This document shows, one piece after another, positions 9,439 to 18,330 of a stretch of DNA of 64,000 bases. This DNA comes from Arthrobacter sp. EM1. Its GTDB lineage: Bacteria > Actinomycetota > Actinomycetes > Actinomycetales > Micrococcaceae. The DNA lies in contig NZ_CP124836.1 in the NCBI RefSeq assembly GCF_029964055.1, forward strand, positions 3,038,001 to 3,102,000. The letters run 5' to 3'. The notes under the pieces are model-generated. The model had not been told where the DNA came from and did not search any database. It saw nothing but the letters and a program-made list of their open reading frames with translations. Both the position numbers and the translations under genes were made by a program. Each line of letters begins with the position of its first letter. Within the stretch, counting starts at the first letter, position 1.

Positions 9439-10311
9439 TCAGTCTTCGGTGGGGGTGGTCCGCTCGGGGTGGTAATCGCGCCAGCTGTGCTCAGGGGCGT
9501 AACCCAGGAGCCGCTTGGCCTTCTCGATCGAGAGCATGGTTTCGTGTTCGCCGAGTTCCTTGACCACCGTGACGTCCGGGAACACTTCCGCGGCGAGGCT
9601 GGCACTGGAGCGGCCCATCACGGTGTCCTCGTTGGCGATGATAAACGCCTCGAACCCGGGCTTGCCGTGCTCCAGGGCGCGCGCCACGGCCTGCGCACCG
9701 TCCCGGCCGTCAATGTAACCCCAAAGATTCCACTTGCGCAGGGACGCATCGTGGTCGAACGAAGGAAACTCCTCGTAGTCCTCCGGGTCCATCACGTTGG
9801 AGAACCGCAGGCCCGTGATGCTCAGCTCCGGGTCCCAGCGGGTCAGCTGGATGGCCATCTGCTCTTCGAGGTGCTTGACCAAGGAGTAGGTACTCTCGGG
9901 CCGCGCCGGGTATTCCTCGTCCACCGGGATATAGGGAGGGTCGACGTCGAACGGCAAACCCAATACCGTCTCGCTGGAGGCGTAAACAATTTTCTTGATC
10001 CCGGCCCGGCGGGCTGCTTGGAACACGTTGTAGCTGGACTGCATGTTGTTCTCGAACGTCGCCGCGTCGGGGGCGAGTCCGGGAGCCGGGATGGCGGCCA
10101 GGTGCACCACCGCGTCGAAGCCGGCGTGACGGTCCTCCAGGCCCAGGAAAACATCCACGACCTGACCATAGTTGCGCAGGTCCACCTCGGTGAAGTCCCG
10201 GCCGCGGGCACCGACCCGGTCCAGGCTGGTCACCTCATGACCGTCCTCGCTCAGTCTCCGGACTACGCTCCGTCCCAGTTTTCCGCTTCCTCCGGTAACA
10301 GCAACTCGCAT
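9439..10311 (-). CDS. NAD-dependent epimerase/dehydratase family protein, uronate-dehydrogenase-like
   Basis: Extended short-chain dehydrogenase, 290 aa. The nucleotide-binding motif is GGSGKLGRS near the N-terminus, an acidic residue after beta-2 (SLDR) suits NAD, and the catalytic YSLVK follows a Ser-rich strand (VYASSE). Length and the GLRFSNV and WGYIDGRD regions resemble uronate dehydrogenases and related sugar SDRs. The start at 10311 has GAGGAGATCTTG upstream; the TTG one codon earlier is unlikely. It sits 37 bases before the aldo/keto reductase, so the two probably share a transcript. The exact substrate cannot be read from sequence. Confidence 0.75.
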   Translation of the reverse strand: MRVAVTGGSGKLGRSVVRRLSEDGHEVTSLDRVGARGRDFTEVDLRNYGQVVDVFLGLEDRHAGFDAVVHLAAIPAPGLAPDAATFENNMQSSYNVFQAARRAGIKKIVYASSETVLGLPFDVDPPYIPVDEEYPARPESTYSLVKHLEEQMAIQLTRWDPELSITGLRFSNVMDPEDYEEFPSFDHDASLRKWNLWGYIDGRDGAQAVARALEHGKPGFEAFIIANEDTVMGRSSASLAAEVFPDVTVVKELGEHETMLSIEKAKRLLGYAPEHSWRDYHPERTTPTED

Positions 10312-10452
10312 CAAGATCTCCTCTGGTGGTCTTCGTCACTCCACCCTAAAGGCGGTAAAGAGTGCTGCCCAGCCCCCGTGGCAGGCCCTGTGCGTCCTAG
10401 GAAGATCCAGTCCCCCTCACCTGCCCGGCCACGGACCGCCAGCAGGGCCGCC

Positions 10453-10466
10453 GTGACTTTCGGCCC
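10453..10466 (+). promoter_or_regulatory. DosR-box-like element upstream of the universal stress protein
   Basis: GTGACTTTCGGCCC resembles one half-organised DosR/DevR box (GGGACnnnnGGCCC). Its centre is 42.5 bases upstream of the ATG at 10502, the position of an activator overlapping -35 if the transcript is leaderless (CAGGCT ends six bases before the ATG). An overlapping inverted repeat GGGCCG (10445-10450)/CGGCCC (10461-10466) is an alternative reading of the same bases. Confidence 0.35.
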
Positions 10467-10501
10467 TAGGCACTCCGCCAGACCGGGAGCAGGCTGGGGC
10501 C

Positions 10502-10966
10502 ATGAACGGTGATCAGCGCGTAGTCGTGGGCGTGGACGGTTCGGATTTCTCGACGGCGGCGCTCCGGCTCGCCGGCCGTATGGCCAGGGGCCTGGATGCG
10601 CCCTTGGCGGTCGTGACCTGCCTGGGCACCTCGGATCTCTTTCTGGCATCCCACCTGCCCGAAGAGAGCTCCCCTACGACCACCCAACTCGAAGAGACGG
10701 CCAAGCGGCTCGTTGACGAAGCCCTGGAGCGTGCCTTTGGCACCGACCTGCCGGAAGGCCTGAGCCGGACCGTGAAGTTCGGCGCCCCGGCCAAGGTCCT
10801 CGTGGCGGAGAGCCGGAACGCCCAGCTCCTGGTGGTCGGCCGCCGCGGCCGCGGTGGCTTCCTTGCACAGGTGATGGGATCAGTCAGCGGCGCCTGCGCG
10901 GCCCATGCCCATTGCCCGGTGCTGGTGGTCGGTCAGGACCCGGACAAGGACCAGGCGGGAAGATGA
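10502..10966 (+). CDS. universal stress protein (UspA family)
   Basis: 154 aa single Usp domain. The N-terminal strand VVVGVDGSDFSTAALRLA and the C-terminal ATP-binding motif GRRGRGGFLAQVMGSVS (G-x2-G-x9-G-S type) are intact, so an ATP-binding Usp is expected. It heads a + strand stress cluster and its stop overlaps the next start as ATGA (10963-10966). A DosR-box-like element lies upstream. Confidence 0.88.
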   Translation: MNGDQRVVVGVDGSDFSTAALRLAGRMARGLDAPLAVVTCLGTSDLFLASHLPEESSPTTTQLEETAKRLVDEALERAFGTDLPEGLSRTVKFGAPAKVLVAESRNAQLLVVGRRGRGGFLAQVMGSVSGACAAHAHCPVLVVGQDPDKDQAGR

Positions 10967-11835
10967 ACCACAGCCAGTGGCCGGTCCGGGCACTCTGGAT
11001 GGTCATTGGCTTGCTGACCGTCACTGCCGCGGTGGCCGGGCTGGTCTTCCCGGACATCTACCGGGGCGTCGTGGCAGCGGACCTGCTTCCCGGCGCCGTA
11101 TCGCAGGACCTGATGTCAGGTGTTGCGGGCATCGCCCTGATCGTCCTGGCGCTGACAGTGCGTCGGGAGCAGACCAAGGCGCGGCTCGTGGCTCTGGGAA
11201 TCTTGGGCTACCTGTTCTACGCCTACGGCATCTACTCCATCGAGCGGACCTACAACGGCTTTTACCTCGTGTATCTCGCCATCTTTGCGTTGTCTTTCTG
11301 GGGGGTGCTCTACACCGCAAATGAGGTCAGGGCGGAGGGGCCAAAGCGGGTCCGTGTGCCTGCGGGCATCCGCAGGCTTTCCGCCACGGGCGCGCTCCTG
11401 CAGCCGCTGATCTTTTATCCGCTGTGGATTGCCATGCTGCTGCCGCTGATGCGCACCCGCGAGCAGATCGATTCACTCTATTCCGTGTTCGTCCTTGACC
11501 TGTGCTTCATCATGCCCGCGTTCCTGATCCTCGCCGTCCTGACGTTCCGCGGCCGCTGGCCGGGTCTGGTCTTTATGCCCGCGCTGTTCCTGCTCGGCTT
11601 CACGCTCATTTTCTCCCTGGCCCTGGGGGAGCTGTTCAAACCGCTGTTTAAGCTCCCAGTGTCGGCGGCGTCCCTCTGGTCCTCGGTGCTGTTGTCTGCC
11701 CTGTTCCTGGTACTGGGAGTGCTGCACCTGTGGAAACTCGAGCTGAATCCCGGCGGCGTCGGCAGGCGCAACCGGGGCAGCCGCCCCGTCGGGCAGCATA
11801 CCGGCGCCGGCACAGTTTCCGGCCCTGAAGGTTAG
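10963..11835 (+). CDS. multi-pass membrane protein of unknown function
   Basis: 290 aa with about eight hydrophobic helices (for example residues 7-29, 45-65, 70-95, 135-160, 175-200, 205-235 and 245-265). No family motif that I recognise. The start at 10963 is set by the ATGA overlap with the universal stress gene, indicating coupled translation; the open frame upstream lies inside that gene. The C-terminal 30 residues are Gly/Arg-rich and cytoplasmic-looking. Possibly part of the stress response of its neighbour. Confidence 0.75.
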   Translation: MNHSQWPVRALWMVIGLLTVTAAVAGLVFPDIYRGVVAADLLPGAVSQDLMSGVAGIALIVLALTVRREQTKARLVALGILGYLFYAYGIYSIERTYNGFYLVYLAIFALSFWGVLYTANEVRAEGPKRVRVPAGIRRLSATGALLQPLIFYPLWIAMLLPLMRTREQIDSLYSVFVLDLCFIMPAFLILAVLTFRGRWPGLVFMPALFLLGFTLIFSLALGELFKPLFKLPVSAASLWSSVLLSALFLVLGVLHLWKLELNPGGVGRRNRGSRPVGQHTGAGTVSGPEG

Positions 11836-11950
11836 CAGCGGTGGCCCGGCTGGAGATTCCGGCGGTGGAGCGTCCCCTTGCTGGTGCTCCTCGTCACCTC
11901 CGCAATCGCGCGGTGGCGCCGCCGGTAAAGCCTTTGGAAGGCCGCGCCCC

Positions 11951-12661
11951 GTGAGCCGGCTCGCCTGCTCCTTCCGGTTCCGCGGTCCAGTGGCCGCCCT
12001 GGCCGCGGCCGCCGCCGCTGCCGGCTATGTCCTCGCCGTCCGGCCCCGGCTGCTGCATTGGGGGGCGACGGCCCAGGAATCAGCTGCCGCGCTTCCCGGC
12101 GACGAGATCGTCCCGATGCCGCGGATGCAGAGTACGCGTGCCGTCACCGTCCACGCTCCTGCTGCGGACCTCTGGCCCTGGCTCGTCCAGCTGGGTGCGG
12201 GACGAGGAGGCATGTATAGCTACGACCTGCTCGAAAACGCGGCAGGCCTTGGTATGCACAGTGCGGACCGGGTCCTTCCCGAATACCAGCGGCTCGCCGT
12301 CGGCGACGTCATCCCGCTGGGCCCGGGCACGGGGATTCCGGTCCGGAGGCTGGAGCCCGGATCCGTGCTGGGCCTCGGCGGAACCATGGACCCGCGCACC
12401 GGAAAAATCATCTCCTCCGCCGGGGCAGCTGCAGGCCTGCGGCTGGAGCTCGGCTGGTCATTTGTGCTGCATCCCGTCGATGCGCACACCACACGGCTGC
12501 TGTCCCGGACGCGGTACGACTATTCCCCGCTTCCTATGGGGCTGATCCTCCGGCCAGTGCTGGAACCCCTGCAGTTCCTCATGGAGCGGCGTATGCTCCT
12601 GGGCATCAAGTCCCGGGCCGAGGGCCTCGGCCGCCAGCCCAGCCGCGTGCGGCGCCCGTGA
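11951..12661 (+). CDS. membrane-anchored SRPBCC-like protein
   Basis: 236 aa. A single N-terminal helix (about residues 10-28, VAALAAAAAAAGYVLAVRP) is followed by a soluble domain resembling polyketide-cyclase/START-like SRPBCC proteins (AADLWPWLVQLGAGRGGMYSYD, RLLSRTRYDY). Such proteins occur in actinobacteria as unannotated conserved proteins. GTG start. The 115 bases upstream hold no other gene. Function unknown. Confidence 0.7.
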   Translation: MSRLACSFRFRGPVAALAAAAAAAGYVLAVRPRLLHWGATAQESAAALPGDEIVPMPRMQSTRAVTVHAPAADLWPWLVQLGAGRGGMYSYDLLENAAGLGMHSADRVLPEYQRLAVGDVIPLGPGTGIPVRRLEPGSVLGLGGTMDPRTGKIISSAGAAAGLRLELGWSFVLHPVDAHTTRLLSRTRYDYSPLPMGLILRPVLEPLQFLMERRMLLGIKSRAEGLGRQPSRVRRP

Positions 12662-12752
12662 CCTTGTGCCCTACCCCGTCGGAAGGTGCCGGCATAGCCT
12701 CGAACTTGCCGGGCAGCCTTCAGCCGCCCGCCGTGTTCCGGGGAGGCAAACG

Positions 12753-13484
12753 GTGAAATCAGCACGAACAAGCATCATCGTGGGAATCGCGCTGATGGCG
12801 TCCGGATTCCTACTTTTGTTGGACCTGCTCGGCTACCTCGACAGCGCTGCTCTGGTGTGGCCGCTCTTCTTTGCGGCGGCCGGGGTCGTTTTTGTCGTTG
12901 TGTTCTTCCGCAGCCGGGGTAACTGGTGGGCTGCCATTCCCGGTTCGGTATTCCTGGGCCTTGCCTCGGTTACCCTGGTCACCCAGCTTTGGCCGGGGCG
13001 GGCCGGAACTTGGGCCGGGGCTTTCCTTTTCCTGTTTATGGGCGCAGGATTCGGCGCTGTTTACCTGCGCGAGCGCTCCAACTGGTGGGCGCTCATCCCC
13101 GGCGGCGTGATGCTGACGCTTGCCCTCGTGGTGGCACTCCCGCAATCCTGGCAAGGCATGCCGGTGGCCGCGGTGCTCTTCCTGGGCCTCGCCGCTACAT
13201 TCGCGGGACTTTCCCTGGTTCCCGTCCAAGCCGGGCCCGGCCTGGCCCGGCAGGCAGCCGCAGCCGGCCGGGCCGGGTCTGCAGAATCAGCGAGGATGAA
13301 GTGGCCGCTGATACCGGCCGCGGTCCTGGCCGTGCTGGGTGTCGTCTTCGCCGTGCAGGCTACGGCGCTGCTTACCGCGAGCGAGTTCTTTGTCCCGGTG
13401 TTCTTAGTGCTCGCCGGTGTGGCGCTGCTGGTCTACGCCTTCCGGCACCGTTCCGGCGGCCGCCATGGGGTGCGTGGGGCCTGA
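12753..13484 (+). CDS. integral membrane protein with repeated NWWAxIPG units
   Basis: 243 aa with about seven hydrophobic segments arranged as pairs. The loop motif NWWA(A/L)IPG occurs twice (SRGNWWAAIPGSV, RSNWWALIPGGV), indicating internal duplication like that of LiaF/DUF5668-type membrane proteins. I take the GTG at 12753, because GGGGAGG lies 7 bases upstream; a longer frame from 12666 would add a Cys/Arg-rich tail without a ribosome site. Function unknown; part of the stress cluster. Confidence 0.7.
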   Translation: MKSARTSIIVGIALMASGFLLLLDLLGYLDSAALVWPLFFAAAGVVFVVVFFRSRGNWWAAIPGSVFLGLASVTLVTQLWPGRAGTWAGAFLFLFMGAGFGAVYLRERSNWWALIPGGVMLTLALVVALPQSWQGMPVAAVLFLGLAATFAGLSLVPVQAGPGLARQAAAAGRAGSAESARMKWPLIPAAVLAVLGVVFAVQATALLTASEFFVPVFLVLAGVALLVYAFRHRSGGRHGVRGA

Positions 13485-13489
13485 CCGTA

Positions 13490-13903
13490 TCAGCCTTCTC
13501 CTGCCAGTTCGGCTATGGCCGCACGCAGGCGGGTGCCGGCGTCGTCCGCAACGTCGCGGACTGCCGGGGTAGCGCTGAGCTGGACCATGGTTTGCGGGTC
13601 GATGGCATCGACAGTCGTCGCGGTGGCCCCGGTCCCGCGGCGCACCACCACGTTGCAGGGCAGCAGTGCCCCCATTTCCGGCTCCGCGGCCAGCGCCTTG
13701 CTCGCGAGCACCGGGTTGCAGGCGCCGAGGATGACGTAGTCCCCCAGGGCTTCCGCTGCGTCCGCGCCGAGTTTAGCGGCGAAGGTGGCACGCACATCGA
13801 TTTCCGAGAGTATCCCGAAGCCCTGGGTGGCGAGCGCGGCGCGTGTCTTTGTCACAGTGTCTTCCCAGTTCAGCGGAACGACGGCAGTGTAGGTGTAACT
13901 CAT
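13490..13903 (-). CDS. DUF302 family protein
   Basis: 137 aa DUF302 domain (YTAVVPLNWEDTVTKTRAALATQGFGILSEIDV, then LGACNPVLASKAL and LLPCNVVVR), a small alpha/beta fold often found in stress or metal-linked clusters. Function not established. The start overlaps the stop of the phosphoribosyltransferase-hydrolase gene as ATGA (13900-13903), so the two are co-translated. Convergent with the membrane-protein gene ending five bases away. Confidence 0.85.
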   Translation of the reverse strand: MSYTYTAVVPLNWEDTVTKTRAALATQGFGILSEIDVRATFAAKLGADAAEALGDYVILGACNPVLASKALAAEPEMGALLPCNVVVRRGTGATATTVDAIDPQTMVQLSATPAVRDVADDAGTRLRAAIAELAGEG

Positions 13904-15261
13904 TTGGTGGCTCCCGGGGTTTTGGTTTCGGTTGGCAGCAGGTAATCGACGAACCAGTCCCTGGCGAGGATGGCAGCCGCCGCCAGCGTACCGGGTTCCT
14001 CAAAAAGGTGGGTGGCGCCCTGCACGACGGCTAACTGGTTCGGACAGCGCATCATGGACTTCGCTTTGCGGTTGAGCGCCAGCACTCCGGAGTCGTAGCT
14101 TCCGACAATCAGGAGGGTGGGCGCCCGGACCGCGGAGAGCCGGGGCCCGGCCAGATCGGGCCGGCCCCCGCGGGAGACGACGGCGCCGATCCTGGCGGTT
14201 GGTTCGGAGGCGGCCCAAAGCGCAGCTCCGGCACCCGTGCTGGCCCCGAAATAGCCAAGCGAGCAGGACACCGTGTCCGGCCGGCCGGCGAGCCAGTCCG
14301 TGGCCGAGGACAGCCGCCGGGCCAACAGCTCGATGTCAAAGACGTTGGCGCGGTTTCGTTCCTCCGCCGGGGTCAGCAGGTCCAGCAGCAAGGTGCCGAG
14401 TCCCGCCTGCTGGAGCACCCCGGCCACGAACCGGTTCCGTGGGCTGTGCCGGCTGCTGCCGCTGCCGTGCGCGAACAGCACCACGGCAGCGGAAGGGACC
14501 GGCAGGTGCAGCTGGCCCTGGAGTCGAACCCCGCGCGACGGGATTTCGACTTCCGCATCGAACTCCGTGGCGGCTGCCATGCTGGTCCCCGCCGGCGTGC
14601 GGGACGCCGGCGGGGAATTCTGCAGTCGCTTGGCTGCGGCGTCGAGCAGTTGCACCACCTCATCGTCTTCGGTGGGGGAGAAATCGCGGTAGTGGTACCC
14701 CACCGCGGAGAACTGCTGCGGGGTAGCGAGGCAGATCAGCTCGTCGGGCTCGGTCAGGGCGCGGAGGGTGTCGGCTGGGGCGACCGGGACGGCCAGGATC
14801 ACCCTCGCGGCCCCAAGCTTCCGGGCGATCCGGCAGGCGACCCTGGCGGTGGACCCGGTAGCGATGCCGTCGTCGACGATCACCGCTATACGCCCGGTAA
14901 GGTCCTGCCGGGTCCTGCCCTTCCGGAACCGGGCCACCCTGCTCTCGAGCACCGCCCGCTCGTGGTCTTCAACGGCCTGCAGTTCCGCGTCACTGACCCG
15001 GGCGTGGGCCAGCACGTGGTCTTCGAGCACCCGGGCGCCGCCCTCCCCGACCGCTCCCATGGCAAGCTCCGGCTGGTAGGGAAGGCCCAGCTTCCGCACC
15101 ACAATCACGTCAAGGGGTGCATCGAGGGCGGCGGCGACTTCGGCGGCGACCGGGACTCCGCCGCGGGGCAGGCCCAGGACCACGATGTCCTGGCCCCGCA
15201 GATCCGCGAGCCGCCTTCCCAGCTGCCGGCCGGCGTCGACCCTGTCTTCGAAGATGCTCAT
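13900..15261 (-). CDS. phosphoribosyltransferase - alpha/beta hydrolase fusion
   Basis: 453 aa two-domain protein. Residues 1-205 are a type I phosphoribosyltransferase with the PRPP loop VIVDDGIATGST (128-138) and LGLPRGGVPVAAEVA near the N-terminus. Residues 225-450 are a dienelactone-hydrolase-like domain with LFAHGSGSS, nucleophile elbow GASTGAG, an Asp in VGSYDSGV and His in GATHLFEEP, a complete triad. The same fusion is known from mycobacteria (Rv0571c, a DosR regulon member). Substrates of either domain are unknown. Co-translated with DUF302. Confidence 0.85.
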   Translation of the reverse strand: MSIFEDRVDAGRQLGRRLADLRGQDIVVLGLPRGGVPVAAEVAAALDAPLDVIVVRKLGLPYQPELAMGAVGEGGARVLEDHVLAHARVSDAELQAVEDHERAVLESRVARFRKGRTRQDLTGRIAVIVDDGIATGSTARVACRIARKLGAARVILAVPVAPADTLRALTEPDELICLATPQQFSAVGYHYRDFSPTEDDEVVQLLDAAAKRLQNSPPASRTPAGTSMAAATEFDAEVEIPSRGVRLQGQLHLPVPSAAVVLFAHGSGSSRHSPRNRFVAGVLQQAGLGTLLLDLLTPAEERNRANVFDIELLARRLSSATDWLAGRPDTVSCSLGYFGASTGAGAALWAASEPTARIGAVVSRGGRPDLAGPRLSAVRAPTLLIVGSYDSGVLALNRKAKSMMRCPNQLAVVQGATHLFEEPGTLAAAAILARDWFVDYLLPTETKTPGATK

Positions 15262-15360
15262 CAGTGCGGCTTTCCAATCGGGACGTCGGCCGGCGCCTCA
15301 TCACGGTGTGCACTCCGCAGGCTGGGAAATTAGCCGGTTGGCCGTTCCTCCCACTATCTG

Positions 15361-18084
15361 TCAGGAGCGCCCGGGGTGTGAGGGCCTTTGGGCCCGGATT
15401 CGGCCGCGCCGGCGCCCCGGTCCCCGGTTATGGAGCAAGGGGCCGGCATTTGCGATGCTGAAGCGTGCAGCCCGGCGCGCGATGCGGTGGGTCCGGCCGC
15501 GGCGCCGCACCCCAACAGGCGTGGGCGGTCGCTGCAGCGCGGCGCGGGCATAAAACCAGAGTTTGGCCATTTCAACCAGCACCAGGTACACGGCCCCCAT
15601 GCCCAGCAAGGCGAGAAAAAAGGGGACGGGCAGCGGGTCGAACCCAAGCACGCCGGCCAGCGGCGAGAGCGGCAGGTAGACGCCGAATGCCACTACGCCC
15701 AGGGAGGCGCCGACCAGGCCCAGCGACGGCCGGCTTCGGAAGAAAGGCACCCGCCGGGTGCGGATGACAAAGATGATCAGTGTCTGCGTGACGATGGATT
15801 CGATAAACCAGCCGGCGCGGAATTCGCCGGGAACGGCATCAAAGACGAACAGCATCAGGGCGAATGTGGCAAAGTCGAACAGCGAACTGATCGGGCCGAA
15901 GACGAACATAAAGCGGCGGATAAAGCCAATATCCCAGCGCGACGGCGCCACGAGTTGTTCCTTGTCCACCCGGTCCCCCGGGATGGCGAGCTGGCCGGCG
16001 TCGTAGAGCAGGTTGTTCAGCAGGATCTGCCCCGGCAGCATCGGCAGGAAGCTCAGCACCACCGAGGCCGTCGCGGCGCTGAACATGTTGCCGAAGTTGC
16101 TGGAGGTGCCCATCAGGACGTACTTGATGGTGTTGGCGAAGATCCGCCGGCCTTCCATCACTCCTTCGGCCAGGACGCCCAGGTCCTTGTCCAGCAGCAC
16201 AACGTCGGCGGCATCCTTCGCTACGTCGGTGGCGCTGTCGACAGAGATGCCGATGTCCGCCGCGTGCAGCGCCAGCGCGTCGTTGACGCCGTCGCCCATA
16301 AACCCGACCGACCCGCCGCTGCGCCGCAGCAGCCTGATGATCCGTGCCTTCTGTTCGGGCGAGACGCGGGCGAAGATGCTGGCCTCACGCGCGGCAGAGG
16401 CCAGTTCCGGATCGGACATGGCTTCGACTTCGGCGCCGGTGAGTGTTCCGCCGGAGGGGACCCCGAGTTCGTCGCAGACTTTTTCCGCCACCTTGGCGTT
16501 GTCGCCCGTGGCGATTTTGACCGTAATGCCGAGTTCCGCGAGCCTTTCCAGGGAGGCGCGTGCGGCGGCCTTGGGCCGGTCCAGGAAGATGAGGAAGCCG
16601 GCGAGAACCAGGTCCTTTTCGTCGGCGGGACCGATAGCCGTCAGCCCGTCAGCCGCACGGGTGGCGACAGCAACCACCCGTGAGCCGGCGTTGAACTGTT
16701 CGTCCAGCATCGCCTGGACGCTGGCCGGGATATCTCCGCAGAGCGCCAGGACGTCTTCGGGGGATCCCTTGGTGACGATGCGGGGCGCGGCGCCGGCTTC
16801 GCTGACCAGTATGCTGGTCCGGCGCCGCAGATGGTCGAAGTCGATAACGTCGAGGCGCTTGTACCGGGCGGGCGCGAAGTCAGCGCCCCCTGCGGATGCC
16901 CACAGCGCGGCGTCCAACGGATTCAGGCCCACCGGTGAGGCCTGGGATTCGGTGTAGTCGGCTTCGGTGGCAAGCAGCCCCAGGGTCAGCAGCTCGCCGG
17001 CGGAGATGCCGGTGCCGGCGGGCAGGGCGGCGGTGAAGCTGATCCGGCCCTCCGTCAGGGTTCCGGTCTTGTCCGTGACCAAAACGTCCATGTCGCCAAG
17101 GTCCTCGATGCAGACCAGGCGTTTGACCAGCACCTTGCGTTTGGCCAGCTGCTGGGTTCCGGTGGCAAGGCTCGTGCTCACGATGGCTGGCAGCAGCTGC
17201 GGCGTGATCCCGACGGCGATCGCGAGTGAAAACAGCAGCGACTCGATTAACGGCCGTTGCAGGAGCAGGTTTGCGATGAAGATCAGGGATGTGAGGCCGA
17301 TCGCGACCTGAAGCAACAGGTAGGAAAAGCGCTGGAGGCCCAGCTGGAATTCGGTCTGGGGCTGCCGCTCGCCGAGGCCCAGGGCGATCCGGCCAAATTC
17401 GGCCCGCCCGCCGGTGGCGACCACCGCGCCGGTACAGTTACCGGCCTGGATCACGGTCCCCATAAACAGGCACGAGGTCAGGTCCCCCAGCGCCGCAGCG
17501 CCGGGGACCGGGGCAGGGTCCTTGGCGACAGGCATCGATTCCCCGGTCAGGATACTTTCATCGCACAGCAGGTCCTTGGCGCTCAGCAGCCGGATATCGG
17601 CGGGGATGATCGCGCCCAAAGCCAGGTGCACAACGTCGCCCGGCACCAGGGCAGTGACGTTCACTTCCTGCACGGTTGCGTCGCGGACTACAACGGCACG
17701 GTGGGTGACACGGGAGTGCAGGGCCTCCGCGGCGCGTTCGGCCCGGAATTCATTGCTGAACCCGAGACCGACGCTGACCAGCAGGATGACACCGATCACG
17801 ATCGAGTTCGTGGCGTCGCCAAGGAACAGGGAGAGCCCGGCGGTGACAAGCAGCAGGATCAGGATGGGGCTGCGCAGTTGACGGGCCAGGACGGACCATC
17901 CGCTGGCCTGGTGGGTGCGTAACGCGTTCGGTCCCAGCGACACGAGCCGCCGGGCGGCCTCGGTGCTGCTCAGGCCGCTCACGCCTGCTCCAAGCTGCGC
18001 CAGGACCTCTTCCACCGGCCGGTGGGCGGCGTCTGCGATGGTGAGGGGCAGGGAACGCGGTTCCCGGATATCGAGATCTGGCAT
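15361..18084 (-). CDS. mgtA: magnesium-translocating P-type ATPase
   Basis: 907 aa P3B-type ATPase importing Mg2+ across the plasma membrane. TGES is at 180-183 (actuator), D338 is phosphorylated in DKTGTLT, and MGDGVNDALAL supplies the hinge. The intramembrane motif ITPQLLPAIV (293-302) and the C-terminal VLMGTSSNFGNMFSAATASVVLSFLPMLPGQILLNN region are MgtA/MgtB signatures. Ten helices expected. The protein runs about 40 residues past the usual end with an Arg-rich tail. A calcium or other cation cannot be excluded. Confidence 0.88.
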   Translation of the reverse strand: MPDLDIREPRSLPLTIADAAHRPVEEVLAQLGAGVSGLSSTEAARRLVSLGPNALRTHQASGWSVLARQLRSPILILLLVTAGLSLFLGDATNSIVIGVILLVSVGLGFSNEFRAERAAEALHSRVTHRAVVVRDATVQEVNVTALVPGDVVHLALGAIIPADIRLLSAKDLLCDESILTGESMPVAKDPAPVPGAAALGDLTSCLFMGTVIQAGNCTGAVVATGGRAEFGRIALGLGERQPQTEFQLGLQRFSYLLLQVAIGLTSLIFIANLLLQRPLIESLLFSLAIAVGITPQLLPAIVSTSLATGTQQLAKRKVLVKRLVCIEDLGDMDVLVTDKTGTLTEGRISFTAALPAGTGISAGELLTLGLLATEADYTESQASPVGLNPLDAALWASAGGADFAPARYKRLDVIDFDHLRRRTSILVSEAGAAPRIVTKGSPEDVLALCGDIPASVQAMLDEQFNAGSRVVAVATRAADGLTAIGPADEKDLVLAGFLIFLDRPKAAARASLERLAELGITVKIATGDNAKVAEKVCDELGVPSGGTLTGAEVEAMSDPELASAAREASIFARVSPEQKARIIRLLRRSGGSVGFMGDGVNDALALHAADIGISVDSATDVAKDAADVVLLDKDLGVLAEGVMEGRRIFANTIKYVLMGTSSNFGNMFSAATASVVLSFLPMLPGQILLNNLLYDAGQLAIPGDRVDKEQLVAPSRWDIGFIRRFMFVFGPISSLFDFATFALMLFVFDAVPGEFRAGWFIESIVTQTLIIFVIRTRRVPFFRSRPSLGLVGASLGVVAFGVYLPLSPLAGVLGFDPLPVPFFLALLGMGAVYLVLVEMAKLWFYARAALQRPPTPVGVRRRGRTHRIARRAARFSIANAGPLLHNRGPGRRRGRIRAQRPSHPGRS

Positions 18085-18192
18085 GGAGCTTCCGTTTCAA
18101 CGTCGGGTTATGTCCTAGGGTACGTCCGGGAGCTTGCCGTTGAGGGCCCAGGACGGTAGCGGGCGCGGTCAGGAATGCGGGCACCGGCTGTA

Positions 18193-18198
18193 TATAAT
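18193..18198 (+). promoter_or_regulatory. consensus -10 hexamer upstream of the GAF-ANTAR gene
   Basis: TATAAT on the + strand, rare in DNA of this GC content, would start transcription near 18205 and give a 5' leader of about 126 bases before the GTG at 18331. No clear -35 is visible. The 246-base divergent gap between mgtA and this gene holds nothing else I recognise. Confidence 0.4.
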
Positions 18199-18330
18199 TT
18201 CCCGGTACGGTTTTGCAGCAAGCCGGTGGATTGTTCTGCGATCCCGCCGCCTGCATCAGCCACAGCCGCTCCGCTGCACGTGGGGCGCAGACCGTCCGGA
18301 TCGTGTTGACCTGAGTGAAACGGCACGGCA

